Assembly (NCBI GenBank): GCA_021292105.1
Contig: CM037873.1
Coordinates: 12,191,489-12,255,488 of the forward strand
DNA: 64,000 bases
Direction: 5' to 3'
Source: Anadara kagoshimensis
Taxonomy: Eukaryota; Mollusca; Bivalvia; Arcoida; Arcidae
A program made the translations under genes and the position numbers. Under the pieces are notes generated by a model that worked only from the letters and a program-made list of their open reading frames with translations, made no database searches and was not told where the DNA came from. Numbering within the stretch: position 1 is the first letter of the stretch; the number at the start of each line of letters is the position of its first letter. Positions 1-12,031 of this stretch are shown here, in pieces.

Positions 1-640
1 ATACCGGTCCATGTCCAAATTACAATGTCAAGAGTCAAACAAAGACATACTGGTCCATGTCCAAATTACAATGTCAAGAGTCAAACAAAGACATACCGGT
101 CCATGTCCAAATTACAACGTCAAGAGCCAAACAAAGACATACCGGTCCATGTCCAAATTACAATGTCAAGAGTCAAACAAAGACATACTGGTCCATGTCC
201 AAATTACAATGTCAAGAGTCAAACAAAGACATACCGGTCCATGTCCAAATTACAACGTCAAGAGCCAAACAAAGACATACTTGTCCATGTCCAAATCATA
301 ATATCAAGAGTCAAACAAAGACATACCGGTCCATGTCCAAATTACAATGTCAAGAGTCAAACAAAGACATACTGGTCCATGTCCAAATTACAATGTCAAG
401 AGTCAAACAAAGACATACTGGTCCATGTCCAAATCATAATGTCAAGAGTCAAACAAAGACATACCGGTCCATGTCCAAATTACAATGTCAAGAGTCAAAC
501 AAAGACATACCGGTCCATGTCCAAATTACAATGTCAAGAGTCAAACAAAGACATACTGGTCCATGTCCAAATTACAATGTCAAGGGTCAAACAAAGACAT
601 ACTGGTCCATGTCCAAATTACAATGTCAAGTCAAGCACAA
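1..640. repeat. 46-bp minisatellite, about 14 copies
   Basis: Head-to-tail units of 46 bp, each with the core CCATGTCCAAATTACAA, start before the window edge and run to about 635. Units differ by a few substitutions (CCGG/CTGG, GAGTC/GAGCC). Several frames are open across it, but 46 is not a multiple of three, so the frame rotates from unit to unit and coding is unlikely. The same unit occurs once near 15.72 kb and about six times at 17.2-17.5 kb, so this array is an internal expansion of a dispersed element. Confidence 0.95.
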
Positions 641-895
641 GCATACATGTCTATGATCAAATCTCAACCCAAAAGTCAAACTCGTGTTCAAATGACATTC
701 CCAAAAGCAAAACACAAACATACTGTAGCTGTTTTATGCAATAAAATAACTCCATGTTTCGAATGTCTTTAAAATTATTTGATGTTGAATTAGGACAAGG
801 GTGTAGGGTTACATCAAATCTCAACCCCAAAAACAAAGCAAAAAGTTCGAAAACTGGCAAATAAGATTAAACATGTGAACGTCCACCAGGGAAGT
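641..895. mobile_element. Flank of the minisatellite-bearing dispersed element (locus A)
   Basis: The segment after the 46-bp array ends in a stretch around 868-890 containing GTGAACGTCCACCAGGGAA. This closely matches GTGAACTTCCACCAGGGAA near 15.80 kb and is more weakly recognisable near 17.52 kb. It is therefore part of a dispersed element, not a gene. The element's left end is outside the window, and I see no transposase. Confidence 0.6.
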
Positions 896-1734
896 AAGGC
901 TGTATGCCCAAGAGTAAACAATTCCGTCTAGTATTGTGCTAGCCTTTAAATTTATCATTTATAATGCTAGCTTTTAAATTCATGATTTTATTCGGTTCTC
1001 CCAAAACTTCTGGATTTTTTTTTCGCCAAAGACGTCATGGCCAATTCCTCTGGACAAGATCTAAACTAGATTTTTCCTCATTTGCTATAATCTGAAAATT
1101 CTTTGCTTATGGTAGATCATTTCACTCGTTAGTCAGATATATAATGGTGGGGTAAATAGGAGTACCCTGAAAAACAACTGGCTTTATATCGAGTAGGAAT
1201 GGAACTCAGAAGAGAGACACCGTGATCTCGCCCCAAATAAGAAAGCCATTTTATCTGGACAACATATAAGCTAGCACTTTGATTTGCATAATTTACATAG
1301 TTGTGAGAATCTCTCACCTGAGAGAGATATCAATAATGTGTAATTGACGAGCAAATTAATATCCCCTTTGTGTAGATTTCAAAGGGTTATCTATGAGAGA
1401 TAAAAGGGTCAAAGGTCATCAGTTGAACATTGGAACTTTTTATCTATATGAGTATTTTCAACAGGTATCTATTGTTTATGTGTAGATTTAAAATCAAATT
1501 GGGGATTTTAATGTCCAATAAAATAAATAATTTCGGGGATGACGAGTTAATACCGTATTTATGTGGTGATATGAAAGAATTTTTGTTTGTGGTTCAAACC
1601 TTACATGTAGTAATTATGTCCAGAAATGAAGGCCAGATATCTCGTGTAATGTCCCTACAGTATGAAAGGAACATATTAAATGACATGAATTGTTTTATCT
1701 TTAAATCTTCAAAGAAATTTTGTTCTATTAAATG

Positions 1735-1735
<1 letters not shown>

Positions 1736-1783
<48 letters not shown>
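1736..1783. repeat. (GT)n microsatellite
   Basis: Uninterrupted TG/GT dinucleotide run of about 48 bp. Confidence 0.98.
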
Positions 1784-1784
<1 letters not shown>

Positions 1785-2294
1785 CGCCTAGAAGATGTTC
1801 ATTTTTGTTCTGCAATAAATTGTTATCACGTTCAGGGTGTGTGCTTACTTTTGTGATTTTGTTGCTAAAAAGTTGTCATAAACTCTTAAGTACATGCCTT
1901 TTTCAGTATTGTGGGCCAAAAATTTAGCTAAGCTAAAGCTAAGAAGCACACTTACTGGATGTGTCTTTGAGATGAAATTTTCCAACAGGGACATCATGTG
2001 ACGACTTTAGTGCTATGTGGGTCATAATCGTGATGCTTCGGAGCATGTGACAATGAAACAAACTTTTCCTGGTTTACGCCTAGTTTCAGCTCACTTCCGA
2101 GTTATAGGTTTACAGATATTTTGGTAATGTGATACTCCTCACAGTTACTCCTATTTTATTGTGGTCCTTTGTGTTTTGCTGTATGACATGTTCTCTTCCT
2201 GGTACGTTTTAATATAATTAAAGAACCTACTGCCGTAATTCCACGGTCAAGGTTTTACAAACAACAACGTATAAAAACGAAAGTAGGGTCTCTT

Positions 2295-2409
2295 ATTTAT
2301 TATTATTATTATTATTATTATTGTTGGTGGTGGTGGTGGTGGTGGTGGTGGTGGCGGTGTGGTGGCGGCGTTGTTGTTGTTGTCGTTGCTGCTGCTGTTG
2401 CTGTTGGTG
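2295..2409. repeat. Compound trinucleotide microsatellite (TTA)n-(GGT)n-(GTT)n-(GCT)n
   Basis: A TTA run passes into GGT/GTG, then GTT and GCT triplets. This is a typical step-wise mutated trinucleotide tract. It is not inside an exon I can recognise. Confidence 0.9.
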
Positions 2410-2503
2410 CCGAAGAATGTAGTTCAGATAGGATTCTTCGTTTCAGAAGTTCTTTTTTTCTAATCGCGAAAAAATAATAAACTAGCAATATGTTATGTTA
2501 TAT

Positions 2504-2504
<1 letters not shown>

Positions 2505-2537
<33 letters not shown>
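2505..2537. repeat. (GT)n microsatellite
   Basis: GT dinucleotide run of about 33 bp. Confidence 0.97.
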
Positions 2538-2538
<1 letters not shown>

Positions 2539-3079
2539 TGTTAACCATAACCTATGTTTTTCTATCATTATTATTTCAATACATAAGATTTATCATCGTG
2601 TTATGGCCCGAAGTAAGGTCATACCCCCAATCCTCCTTACTTTGTATATAATTGTCCCTGCTTGATCTGTTATATAATGTATTGTTATACATAAATATTG
2701 ATTTAGAGGTCTTAACTCTGTGACCTTACATTGATTTATTGATCGTTAACAGAGCATTTATAATATATATACACTATGTTCTAAATTTAATTATCACCGT
2801 CAGCTAATTATAAACACAATAAGATCAGTATGACAGATAACCCTTTACCAAGTTAAATCGGTAGCCCGAAAAAAACGAGATTATAGAAATATCGGACCCT
2901 GGTGCTGACTTGACCGTTCATATTTTTGACATTTTTGGTTGGTATTAAAGCATAAAATGCAATTCTGAAATTATGTATTGTTCCGTAATTTTGGAATCTT
3001 GTGCTATACCTAAATACATGTATATATAATTTTCCAGCGGTTATTTTGTCTATAAAATGTGTGTGATTGTTTCGGCAAC

Positions 3080-3084
<5 letters not shown>

Positions 3085-3127
<43 letters not shown>

Positions 3128-3135
3128 CTCTCTCT
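3085..3135. repeat. (CT)n microsatellite
   Basis: CT run of about 51 bp with one dropped base in the middle. Confidence 0.97.
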
Positions 3136-3469
3136 GGCAGTTGAGAACATTTCCACATTAGTACATTTCGCCCTATTATCTAGTATTCCTTTCTCACCGG
3201 TCGTTTACAGCGCGCACTATGTACAATTAATAGTATGTATAAGAAAGGTTCTAAAATTAGTGACTCAACAAATAAAAGTAAGACAGGCATACAATTACGT
3301 ATGTGTTATGTTCAAAATCAAAGATATTCGTTACATGTTTAATCGAGCTTGTCAGTGACTATCATTGAACATATCGTTCATTTGTTTTACAAAAATCAAA
3401 TAATATGTCACAGGAATGATAAAACTGTTCAATTAAACTCTGACAATGCACTCTACAGCTTGAACCTAT

Positions 3470-3472
<3 letters not shown>

Positions 3473-3500
<28 letters not shown>
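3473..3500. repeat. (AG)n microsatellite
   Basis: AG run of about 28 bp. Confidence 0.97.
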
Positions 3501-4104
3501 TATTTTCTATATGCGTATAATTTAGAAATTTTTACATAAAATATCTGCAGGTGAAGCGAAGCGAGCGCATAACCGCGGCCATGTGTCATGTTTTTTACAC
3601 GACAAATGTCAAATGTCACCATCAAATATTTCTAAATTTGAAAATTAATAAAACATAACACGATCAAATACCACGTGTGAATAATTAGGTTATGATTTTG
3701 GAACACATTTCCACAGTAGGTAATAATAAATATTTTATTCTAATTATAGAATGAATATTAATTAAACTAAAACAAGTCGTGACATATACACTCCTATGAG
3801 AGTGTTAAAAACTTTAAATAATTAATTCACCAACCTTGGGTCCTAATGAGATTACCCAAATGACCCGCTCTTGTGGGGATTAAGGCTTTTTAAAAATTCA
3901 ATTAAACCCGGAGAGTATGTAAACTTACGATTTAATTTGATTGAAGAATGTGTAAATGAACTTAACAAAAATGCTGGACAGAACAGAGACATAAATATGC
4001 ATGTTAAATCTCTTAATATCTACATAAAAAATAACAGATGTTTCTCGCATTGTAAATTTTCTGTTCGTCTGTCCGTCTATATGTAACCGTATTCTATAAC
4101 TTAC

Positions 4105-4614
4105 TTCTCCATCTTGATGGTTCAAGAACGTGGCAATTCCAGCCCGGACCCTGTTTTTAAAACCCCTGACAGTTCCACGTCTACTGACTATTTCCTTCTC
4201 CTGAACGGAGGAGGGATCGGAAACATCCCTCCTTCCTGCGAAAGTATCTGATGTTAAAATCAAATTTCCACTTTGATTTTCTTGTTTATCTCTGAAAGGT
4301 TCTGTCACAAATTCTAACCCACTGATTGGTAATTGTTTTAACTGTTCTGTAAATTCCTTAGGAATAGTCCGGTGTCCATTTCTCCCGAATTTTGAATATT
4401 TTTTGTCTAATTTTTCCCAATCTAACTGAAATGTAGCTTCTGACATACTCCGTTGTAAGCACTTAGAATGTCCGTTCAATCTGAGGTTTATCAGGTCATT
4501 ATCATTGATATCTTTATCACTTATTATCTCATCGCCGCTCTGCTGATAATGCGCTATTTTATCATGTCCATTTTGTAACATAAAGTCTCCATTTAACGCT
4601 GTTTCTGTTTCCAT
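4105..4614 (-). CDS. 5' coding exon of a GRXCR-like (glutaredoxin domain-containing cysteine-rich) protein, partial
   Basis: A 170-codon exon starts at ATG 4614-4612 (Met-Glu-Thr-Glu-Thr, G at +4) and ends at a strong donor, GAA|gtaagt, at 4105. The N-terminal part is polar, acidic and low in complexity. Residues ~145-165 hold GTVRGFKNRVRAGIATFL. As I recall the family, this resembles the conserved segment just before the glutaredoxin fold of GRXCR proteins, which act in actin-rich protrusions such as stereocilia in vertebrates. The catalytic glutaredoxin domain and Cys-rich C-terminus must lie in later exons at lower coordinates, and I do not find them in 1-4104, so the first intron exceeds 4 kb or the gene is broken. 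The family call rests on this one motif. The exon itself is well supported by length, start and donor. Confidence 0.55.
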
Positions 4615-5154
4615 TAGTACGGGATAAGATGTTCGATTTCTCTAGAAAAAAAGTGCCAATCAAATATGACAGCACTGATCAATAAAAACAATAATACAAC
4701 TACATGCAATAAATCATGTGAAATTGATTTTGATATGAGTGGCACGTCGGGGTGTGGTTGATATTCCCCACATCTAGATAAAAATGATAATGATAACTTA
4801 TGTTTGATATTGGTGAACATATACGCATGCAGGTATATAAGGATATATATCGACCGACTGTGTATAATGGTAATATTACTGTCATTCACAGGTAAAACAT
4901 TAACTCAGGTAATAATACAAGTCACGTGATATGTTTATGACGTCAGACAAGGTGCTATATACAAGGGAATCCCCATAAATAATTGATTTTTTTCCGAATC
5001 AATACGAAGCATTCTGTAATTATGATATATTACAATAGCATTTTTGTTTAAATGTTCAATAAGTTTATTCATTATAAACATCATTTTTTACATGCCAAAT
5101 TAAACTGTATTGATATTAAATAGTGAACAAAAACACACCTTTAATGCTGATATG
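4615..5154. other. Upstream region of the GRXCR-like exon
   Basis: Sequence 5' of the minus-strand start codon at 4614, so it probably includes the 5' UTR and promoter or an upstream intron. No TATA-like element or further exon can be called with confidence. Confidence 0.4.
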
Positions 5155-5390
5155 TAGGCAAACAACATTGACCTGTCCGTTTGACCTTTAATTAGGAATA
5201 TTCATATCGGAGGGTCCACTCAATACATAGGTAGCGTTTAGATCCGCAGTTAATACATATACACATTGCCCATGATAAGTGCTCACATCAAGTAGACGAA
5301 ATATACACGCATGATCCCTATTACATTTCTTCATCCATAATAAATATTTAAATCAAAGGTCAAACGGACAGGTCAATGTTGTTTACCTTA
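5155..5390. mobile_element. Short inverted-repeat element (MITE family A, copy 1)
   Basis: About 236 bp with terminal inverted repeats. The left end contains CATTGACCTGTCCGTTTGAC, and the right end contains its complement around 5356-5380. A diverged second copy with the same ends sits at 42856-43168 inside an NFRKB intron. There is no coding capacity, so it is a non-autonomous DNA element. Confidence 0.8.
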
Positions 5391-5846
5391 TACCTGGTAC
5401 ATGGAACATTATATAAACAATAAAACTGAAGTTTAAGATGTTTTATATACCCCGATGAATGAGTTAAATTTCCTTAATGTGAACATCTATTGTTCCCACC
5501 ACGTAATAACTATTTATGTCTAAAGCATCATCACCCTGTATGCATGCGAGTTAAATGTCATTATATAATAAAACAATGGGCTAGCACTATGTATAATAGG
5601 CTACAAGTAAGGGTTAGAAAGTTAGCTATTGCATGCTTAACACATCAAGAAAATAGAGCTTTCTAATTTTAAATTAATGGAACAGTTCAAGAGTTCAACT
5701 TTAGATTGAGGTAATCTTATGTCAACCACCAATCACATTGCTAGTTCTTAATCTAGACTGAAGATTTTATATTTTACACCCATGTACAATATGACATTTT
5801 ATTTTAGACAGTTAACACTAACTGTCATATTGATGTAAATGATAGT
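5391..5846. other. No recognisable feature
   Basis: AT-rich intergenic sequence between two inverted-repeat elements; I see nothing to annotate. Confidence 0.5.
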
Positions 5847-6393
5847 ATACAATTATTGACTTTTGATGAGGTAAACATAAGGATTTATCAACCTCTACAG
5901 AGGCCGTAGGCCGAGGTTAATATTATGTTTTTGAGGTTGATAAATCCTTATGTTTACCGAATCGAAAGCCAAATATTGATTTATTATATGACTAATAATT
6001 TTTATCACCATATTATGTTTTATAGTACAAAACTTAAAAAAGTGTCCTTTTCTTTTTTCAATGCTACATCACATAACGTCGCGTGCGTTTTTGCGCGGTG
6101 AACATTACCCATTGTTACGTCACATAACGTCGCATGCGTTTTTGTGCAGTAAACATTGCCCATTGTTACGTCATAAAAACGTCGCGTGCGTTATTGCGCG
6201 GTTAATATAGCGATTTATCAGGCTCGCCAATCGCCTTCTCAACCAATCAGAAATTGACTTTCGATTCGGTAGACATAAGGTTTTATCAACCTTAAAAACA
6301 CAATATTCACCTTGGCCTACGGCCTCGGTAAATATAATGTGTGTGAGGTTGATAAATCTTTATGTCAACCTCATCAAAAGTTTATAATTGTAT
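5847..6393. mobile_element. Foldback element with ~150-bp inverted arms and nested dyads
   Basis: The left arm (5847-5995) and right arm (about 6240-6393) are inverted complements, starting ATACAATTAT and ending in its near-complement. Each arm also contains an inner hairpin (AGGATTTATCAACCTC against its complement) around a GGCCGTAGGCCGAGG core. The spacer holds three CpG-rich units with TTACGTCA and AACGTCGCGTGCG. No protein is encoded. It looks like a foldback/MITE-type DNA element. Confidence 0.85.
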
Positions 6394-6394
6394 A

Positions 6395-6560
6395 TTGTTA
6401 CGTCACATAACGTCGCGTGATTTTTTGCGCGGTGAACATTGCCTGTTGTTACGTCATAAAAACGTCGCGTGCGTTATTGCGCGATGAATATAACGATATA
6501 TTGGGCTCGCCAAACGCCTTCTCAACCAATTAGAAAAAGGCAAAATCCTTGGTCATATAA
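6395..6560. repeat. Duplicate of the foldback spacer
   Basis: Two more units with TTACGTCA and ACGTCGCGTG, followed by CTCGCCAAACGCCTTCTCAA, repeat the spacer seen at about 6060-6250. The foldback arm may have landed in, or been amplified together with, this sequence. Confidence 0.75.
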
Positions 6561-6739
6561 TAAACTTGTTTATTAGTTCGATTTCTCTTACTTTACTCCA
6601 GCATAAAACACTGACCAACTCCAATCTTGACCGAGGGATAAAACAACGTTACTCAACTGAACGGTCGATTTCGATTTTGCTACATTATGACAACCATAAC
6701 CATTAAATACACCTACTCTCCAGCGATTGGGGTGGGGGA

Positions 6740-6820
6740 GCTCTGTGACCAAGTGGTCTAGAACACCGGATTAAGGCCCACAGCAACTCTCACCGCCTGT
6801 TCGAATCTGAATCTGGCTGA
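6740..6820 (+). pseudogene. tRNA-derived sequence, tRNA-Leu-like and degenerate
   Basis: It carries an A-box-like GACCAAGTGGTCTAGAAC, an anticodon-loop-like GGATTAAGGC as in tRNA-Leu(AAG), and a B-box-like TGTTCGAATCT. The acceptor stem does not pair. I read it as the head of a SINE or a tRNA pseudogene, not a working tRNA. Confidence 0.5.
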
Positions 6821-7460
6821 AGGTTGTTACATTATGTTTATATGTATCATGTGACGAGTATGTGAACTACGTCACTGCTTTATGTGGAACCTCGCAAATA
6901 AAATATGTCAGCCTATGCGATGCCTCATGTTGTTCTGTAACTGCCACGATGCCGGCAAACTAGCAATCATAACAAAGGTGTGTAGTTTTCTCCGGTTTCA
7001 TCCATTATCCAAGAATTTACCACCTCCGGATAGAAGTTGAAGAATCTTGATTGGATCGTAAAATACAATTGCTGCACCCTTATTCTTCGGCGATAATTAC
7101 ATGTCGTCACTCTTCATGCCGTGGTGACATTGAAGACAAGAAATTGTACGTTAATGATGAACATACCCGATAACACTAAATAAGTTCATTTAAACATCAC
7201 TTACTTTGCGTTTCACAAGAAACTTTTCGTATGCTTTATTCTTTGTTTTCTGGAAGTACAACTTTATTGAAAAGAAATACACATACACTTATAAATTTAT
7301 TGACTTCAAGAACAGGTTATTAATATGTTTATCATAGTTCACACGTTACTAAAACATATATAGAAACACTTACTCTCACTGACCAATAAGAAAATTTGTT
7401 TATGAAGTGTACGTGTTAGGACTTAGTTACTTCCTTTTCTTATGTTTATTTTTTTTCTAA
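6821..7460. other. No recognisable gene
   Basis: This may contain the body of the SINE headed by the tRNA-like sequence at 6740. I see nothing else to annotate. Confidence 0.4.
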
Positions 7461-7950
7461 ATACTACTGTCGGAACCACTGTGGTTGTGACAGTGACATT
7501 CTCTTTATATCCATAGAAAATCAAATTAATTTGATTAAAGATCGATATTTTCATTTACTTGTACCTAGTCGTAACAGGAAATCTGTATGCGCATCCGCGA
7601 TAAGCCCAAAATATATCTACATAGGGTACAACGTTGGTGCTATGGGAATTTAACATGTTGAAAAACCAGGCAAATGGCGGATTCTGTTGCGCATATGACG
7701 TAAAACGTCACAAAGGACATCACTTCCGGTGTAAACATCGTCATTTTCGCATGTGTAAAATCCCCATACCGCCAACATTTTCCTTTCTGCAGACATACTT
7801 TATGACAATCACGGATGCGCATACAGAGTTCCTATTGCGACTAGGTACAAGTAAGTGAATAAAATCTAACTTTATTCAAATTTATTTGATTTTCTAGGGA
7901 TATAAAGAGTATTTCACTGTCACAGTCACAGTGGTTCCTACAGTAGATAT
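7461..7950. mobile_element. MITE family B, ~490 bp with ~140-bp terminal inverted repeats
   Basis: The left end has ACTACTGTCGGAACCACTG and the right end has the near-complement, CAGTGGTTCCTACAGTAG. The inversion continues through TTGTACCTAGTCGTAA to CTGTATGCGCATCCG near 7600, matched at 7812-7860. The middle (7600-7810) is unique. A degenerate inner fragment of the same family is at about 30222-30320. The short reading frames here are not a gene. Confidence 0.85.
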
Positions 7951-8034
7951 GACTTATGCACTGTAACAGTTGTTTTGCAAACAATCTTTTGTTGTCATAT
8001 TTTAGCTTGTTCATGGTAAAGCCACATTATTGAT

Positions 8035-8165
8035 TTGATTGAACGGACTTTACGCCCCAGTCAATGATATTTCACTCATATCGAGACATACCAGTGGTCA
8101 TAGCCATGAAGTGGTAGAGTTTTGACCTTTGTATTGCGCTCAGGGAATTGTGCAGGGAATGGTAA
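8035..8165. mobile_element. SINE-like dispersed repeat fragment
   Basis: It contains the CCCCAGTCAA...ATTTCAC...ATATCGAGAC block that recurs near 31.19, 49.31, 54.57, 37.63 and 62.37 kb. Confidence 0.5.
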
Positions 8166-10235
8166 TGTGTCTTTAGATACATGTTTTATCTACATGGTCT
8201 CATCAAGAGATCACTTATTATGTCCTGTTTTTCTGCTTACTATAGACATTAGTCTTCCCAGTCTTTAGATATTTCCTGCTTTTGTTTTGAATCCTTTTAA
8301 CCGATAGTCTTTAAGTTTACTTATTGGCTTGGTGATAAATAATTTTGTGTTGTTAGTTGGCAACGTTGCTAGTATTCCAGGCAACAAAGTTCCAAAGTTC
8401 GAAACTAGACCCATTTTGTGCATTGCTGCGGGAAACACTTGCTCAAACTGACCAAACAAACACCAGTGCCTAGAATTATCCTTTGGAAAATTACTCATAA
8501 CCAAAAACATATCAGCAATGCAAAAAATGTTTGTGTAGTAATATGTTTCTCGAAAAGGTATGGGATTAGTAGGTTCGTAATGCGTTGTACACCTTGGATA
8601 TTGTATTTTAATGACCCAAACTAAATACAGTTACAACCTGTGTTACCAAAATACTGCAATTTTTCTTACAGCGTGTATTTTAGAAGCATCAAATTTTCCC
8701 GTAAAGGTTAACTCTGTTTGAAATGACACACAATCCGGCGTGTTATTTTGTGTGTGGGTGTTACTTTGGATGTTATATGTTAAGTTTCACACGTATTTTT
8801 ATGCTTTTTTGATACGGATGGGGAAACATTGTAAATAAATTAAAGCATTAGTTATCTATAAATGGGTATAATAGCCGAAAAATCGATGATGCGAACGAAA
8901 TATTGTAATGTGGGGTCGATAGGTTTGCACGAAAATTTACTTTGATTTTTTAAAATTGTTTAGATGCTAAGAAAAGTAGATTATAACATGAACGCTAGTG
9001 ACGTAATTTATTATGTACGTAATCATTCTACTATAATATGGTCTTACAATCAAAGTTAATAGCTGTGTTAAAATTCACAATAACAAAATGTACAAAATAA
9101 AATAAGAGAGAGAGATTCTTTTAAGATGTTTGTTTCTTCATCAGTCTTTACAGACGTTGCACATGAGCGCTTCCTTTGGATAATTGGATAAACAGAATTA
9201 TAAATGCAGTGTCATCAAATGTTGTTTAAATTAAATGAGTAAACTTGGGTAAAGTTAAAATTGAGTGATTATCACCTTTCTGTAGAAGGGTACTCCGAGT
9301 TATATACATTTGTGGCAAATTTAATTAAAAACCCACCAATAGATGTGGAAGGTATGGAGCGGTATGTTATTTGGATAGCGACACTAATATTTGACCTTGA
9401 ACTTTGACCCCCACACCCAAATGCAGTATGCTACATATCATCTCATGTTGGTAAACATTATGTTCCAATTTTAAACCAAATCCATCCATACATAAACGTT
9501 TTGGAGCAACACAACATTTGGACACTGAAATGAAGATTAGAGCTTTGACCTACACACCTAAATGTACGCAACAAAAGTTGCAAGTTTGATGAAAATTCAT
9601 CCATAGATGTGGAAGTGGACACGAACAGAGGGGCGGACAGTCAGATATACAGACAGAGGTACCGATTTCGTATATAACTAACCCCCCTTAAATTAAGTTT
9701 GCGGAGTCAAACTTAGTTTATGAAACGCACAGTATCAATTAAAGAAAAAAATGCTTCAGTGGTTTCGCAGAATGATGCGCGTTGTGCATTTTGGGTTGGA
9801 CTTTGTCTACGAGAGATAAAAGGGCATATCAATTTCTCTTAAAATGTCTGTCTTGTCCTGTGATAAAGTCATCGATGTTTACAACAAATAAATGTATAAA
9901 GTATAAACAGTGACATTGTCCTTTTGCCAGTAACACATCTAATCACATCTTCGTTATATCGTTATCTTACGGGACCGGACAAACTCTGTACGAATTCTTC
10001 CGTTGATCTAAGTTAATGTCTCCATCTGACCCGATGTTTGGTAACAATAATGTAATTAGTAATCACTGATTTATGGTGTATACATACAACATATCAAAGT
10101 TACTTACAAGTACTCTGTAGAATTACAATAGAAACAGTTTCTGATACTGCCTTGTGCTAAGTTATGCTGAATTTATCTGAAATAAAGTATTCAAAAATAG
10201 CACATGACGTAAAACAAAAACATCAAGTAAGACCG
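8166..10235. other. Gene-free stretch with one old transposon remnant
   Basis: I see no exon here. About 9345-9720 resembles the 3' part of a decayed dispersed element: repeated TTGACC motifs, a GGGGCGGACAGTCAGATA block and a CCCCCC-containing end. A similar style of ending recurs near 62.8 kb. The remainder is unannotatable AT-rich sequence. Confidence 0.4.
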
Positions 10236-10449
10236 AACTAGTATATCACTTCTGCCCCCTGGTCAATTTGAACCAGTATATCACTTCTGTCCCCTGGTCA
10301 ATTTGAACCAGTATATCACTTCTGTCCCCTGGTCAATTTGAACCAGTATATCACTTCTGTCCCCTGGTCAATTTGAACCAGTATATCACTTCTGTCCCCT
10401 GGTCAATTTGAAATTTGAACCAGTATGTCACTTCTGTCCCTTGGGCATT
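10236..10449. repeat. 35-bp minisatellite, 6 copies
   Basis: Units have the core CAGTATATCACTTCTGTCCC followed by CTGGTCAATTTGAAC. Copies 2-5 are nearly identical and the first and last are diverged, which suggests recent expansion from the middle. An extra 8-bp slip (AATTTGAA) precedes the last unit. Confidence 0.95.
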
Positions 10450-12031
10450 TCTTCACTGTAAAGTTAAGTTTCACTCAATCCCCTCATTAACTTTATGAAA
10501 GTGCACGGCAAACATTATGGCAAATATCTATGCATGCTTTGAATTTAATGTATAGACTCCTACAGAAGTACATGTACTTTCACGACACCATTGTCCAAAT
10601 TACTGATTTTCACATTCGGTGACCATATATTTATATTGTACTTTTTTCATTTCTTTTTCATGCGTTTTACTACATCGCGTTCCTGGTACCTATGGGTTTT
10701 ACCCAATTACCTGTTCATTTGACAGGTACATTTCTACACTGTATTTTTATAAATGGGTTAAACTGTAAAGATTCGGCTGCGTTTATGCTTAAGTCATTCC
10801 AGTTTGGATTTCCAGTCCTTGTTCCGAAAGTTAGCTATCACGTTTTAGAATGAAAACAAAATTTATTTCGTATTTCCTTTGTGTTCTCTGTATGATATTT
10901 ATCTTCTTAAACCAGAGTTGTAAAGTATATGTTCTTTCTAAACATACGACACAATAACGCATGTACATGTATTTTACTTAACATCGCCATTCATTTTGTA
11001 AAACTAAACTATCACGTAAATGTACGATGACCGATATATGAGCCAAAAAAAGTATACAAACAAATTTAAAATTTTCCCTACAAAAATTCTACCAGGGACA
11101 CAATTCTATATAAGACAGTTTGTCCCTTCAAAAATTTTATTTTGTGTCCAAGGAGCCAAAGAAACAGATAATGGTCTGTTTTTTAATAGTTCTTATGTTG
11201 TTAGACTCGTATGCAATGACACTACCGCAATATATAAATCTCGAGATTCAATGCCTATATATCAAAATTATAAAAGAAGAACATAGGATATGTCATGAAA
11301 ACGCATTTACCACACAATTGTTATATGCAAAGTGCAAATTTTAATAAAAAACTATCGGACACTCTACATATTATGGTATTATAAATGTGTTGGGATTACA
11401 AACATTATATTTTGTTTTGAACACTTATTGGGAAATATGGACCAAAATAATGAATTTATGACATTTTCGTATTTTGGGGTAGGGGAACATATTTATTTGC
11501 TATAGCATTAAGGTTCCATATTTCCGATTTTGTGTAACACTTTTTGCTACAGGACGATCAGAGCTTTATAAAAATATATAGTTTGTCATAAACGACAAAT
11601 ACAAGAATCGAAAGACGGTAGATTTGTTAAAACACATTTTCAGCACCTTATCGCTTATTTCAAAATTTTGACACAAAATTGGAAAACTGTTAGGATGTTT
11701 TGCATATTAATCTATCATGTGTCCACAATGAAAGATAGAATGAACATGTTTGTGTTGTTTTTGCCACAGGACACTTCAAAATTTGTAATATTTATTTTTT
11801 CCAAAAATTTAACATTTGCAGAAACTTTTCTTCAAAAATTGTTTCAGATTGAATAATCGGAAACGATTTGACGCACAAGAAATTGTTTTTCATATCTAGG
11901 GGCATTTTCCTACAAGAATCAACCTTCAGACATTTTGGCCTCGTTCACCCGGATTTTAGTGCATGATCTTTTGGCATGACTAACTGATTATGATACAAAT
12001 TGCTATTTCGTGAAACCTTGCATTAAAATTT
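10450..12031. other. No recognisable gene
   Basis: AT-rich, with only short unsupported reading frames. I found no splice-bounded exon or known repeat. Confidence 0.45.

Larger units (their letters stand above)
896..4104. other. No recognisable gene; microsatellites only
   Basis: This AT-rich stretch carries the simple repeats listed separately and no exon I can support. It may be an intron of the GRXCR-like gene whose 5' exon lies at 4105-4614 on the minus strand. I looked for that gene's glutaredoxin domain here and did not see it. Confidence 0.6.

Noticed and set aside
25-744. Long open frames (up to 239 codons) over the first 0.7 kb
   Set aside because: They run through a 46-bp tandem repeat in several frames; 46 is not divisible by three, so the peptide cycles through frames, and there are no exon borders.
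1430-1927. 165-codon frame including a Cys-Val run
   Set aside because: The Cys-Val run is a translated GT microsatellite, and the rest has no family resemblance or splice support.
6740-6820. Functional tRNA-Leu
   Set aside because: A and B boxes are recognisable but the acceptor stem does not pair, so I list it as tRNA-derived.
11020-11344. Two overlapping short frames of 74-88 codons
   Set aside because: No domain, signal peptide, splice context or repeat relation; consistent with chance in AT-rich DNA.
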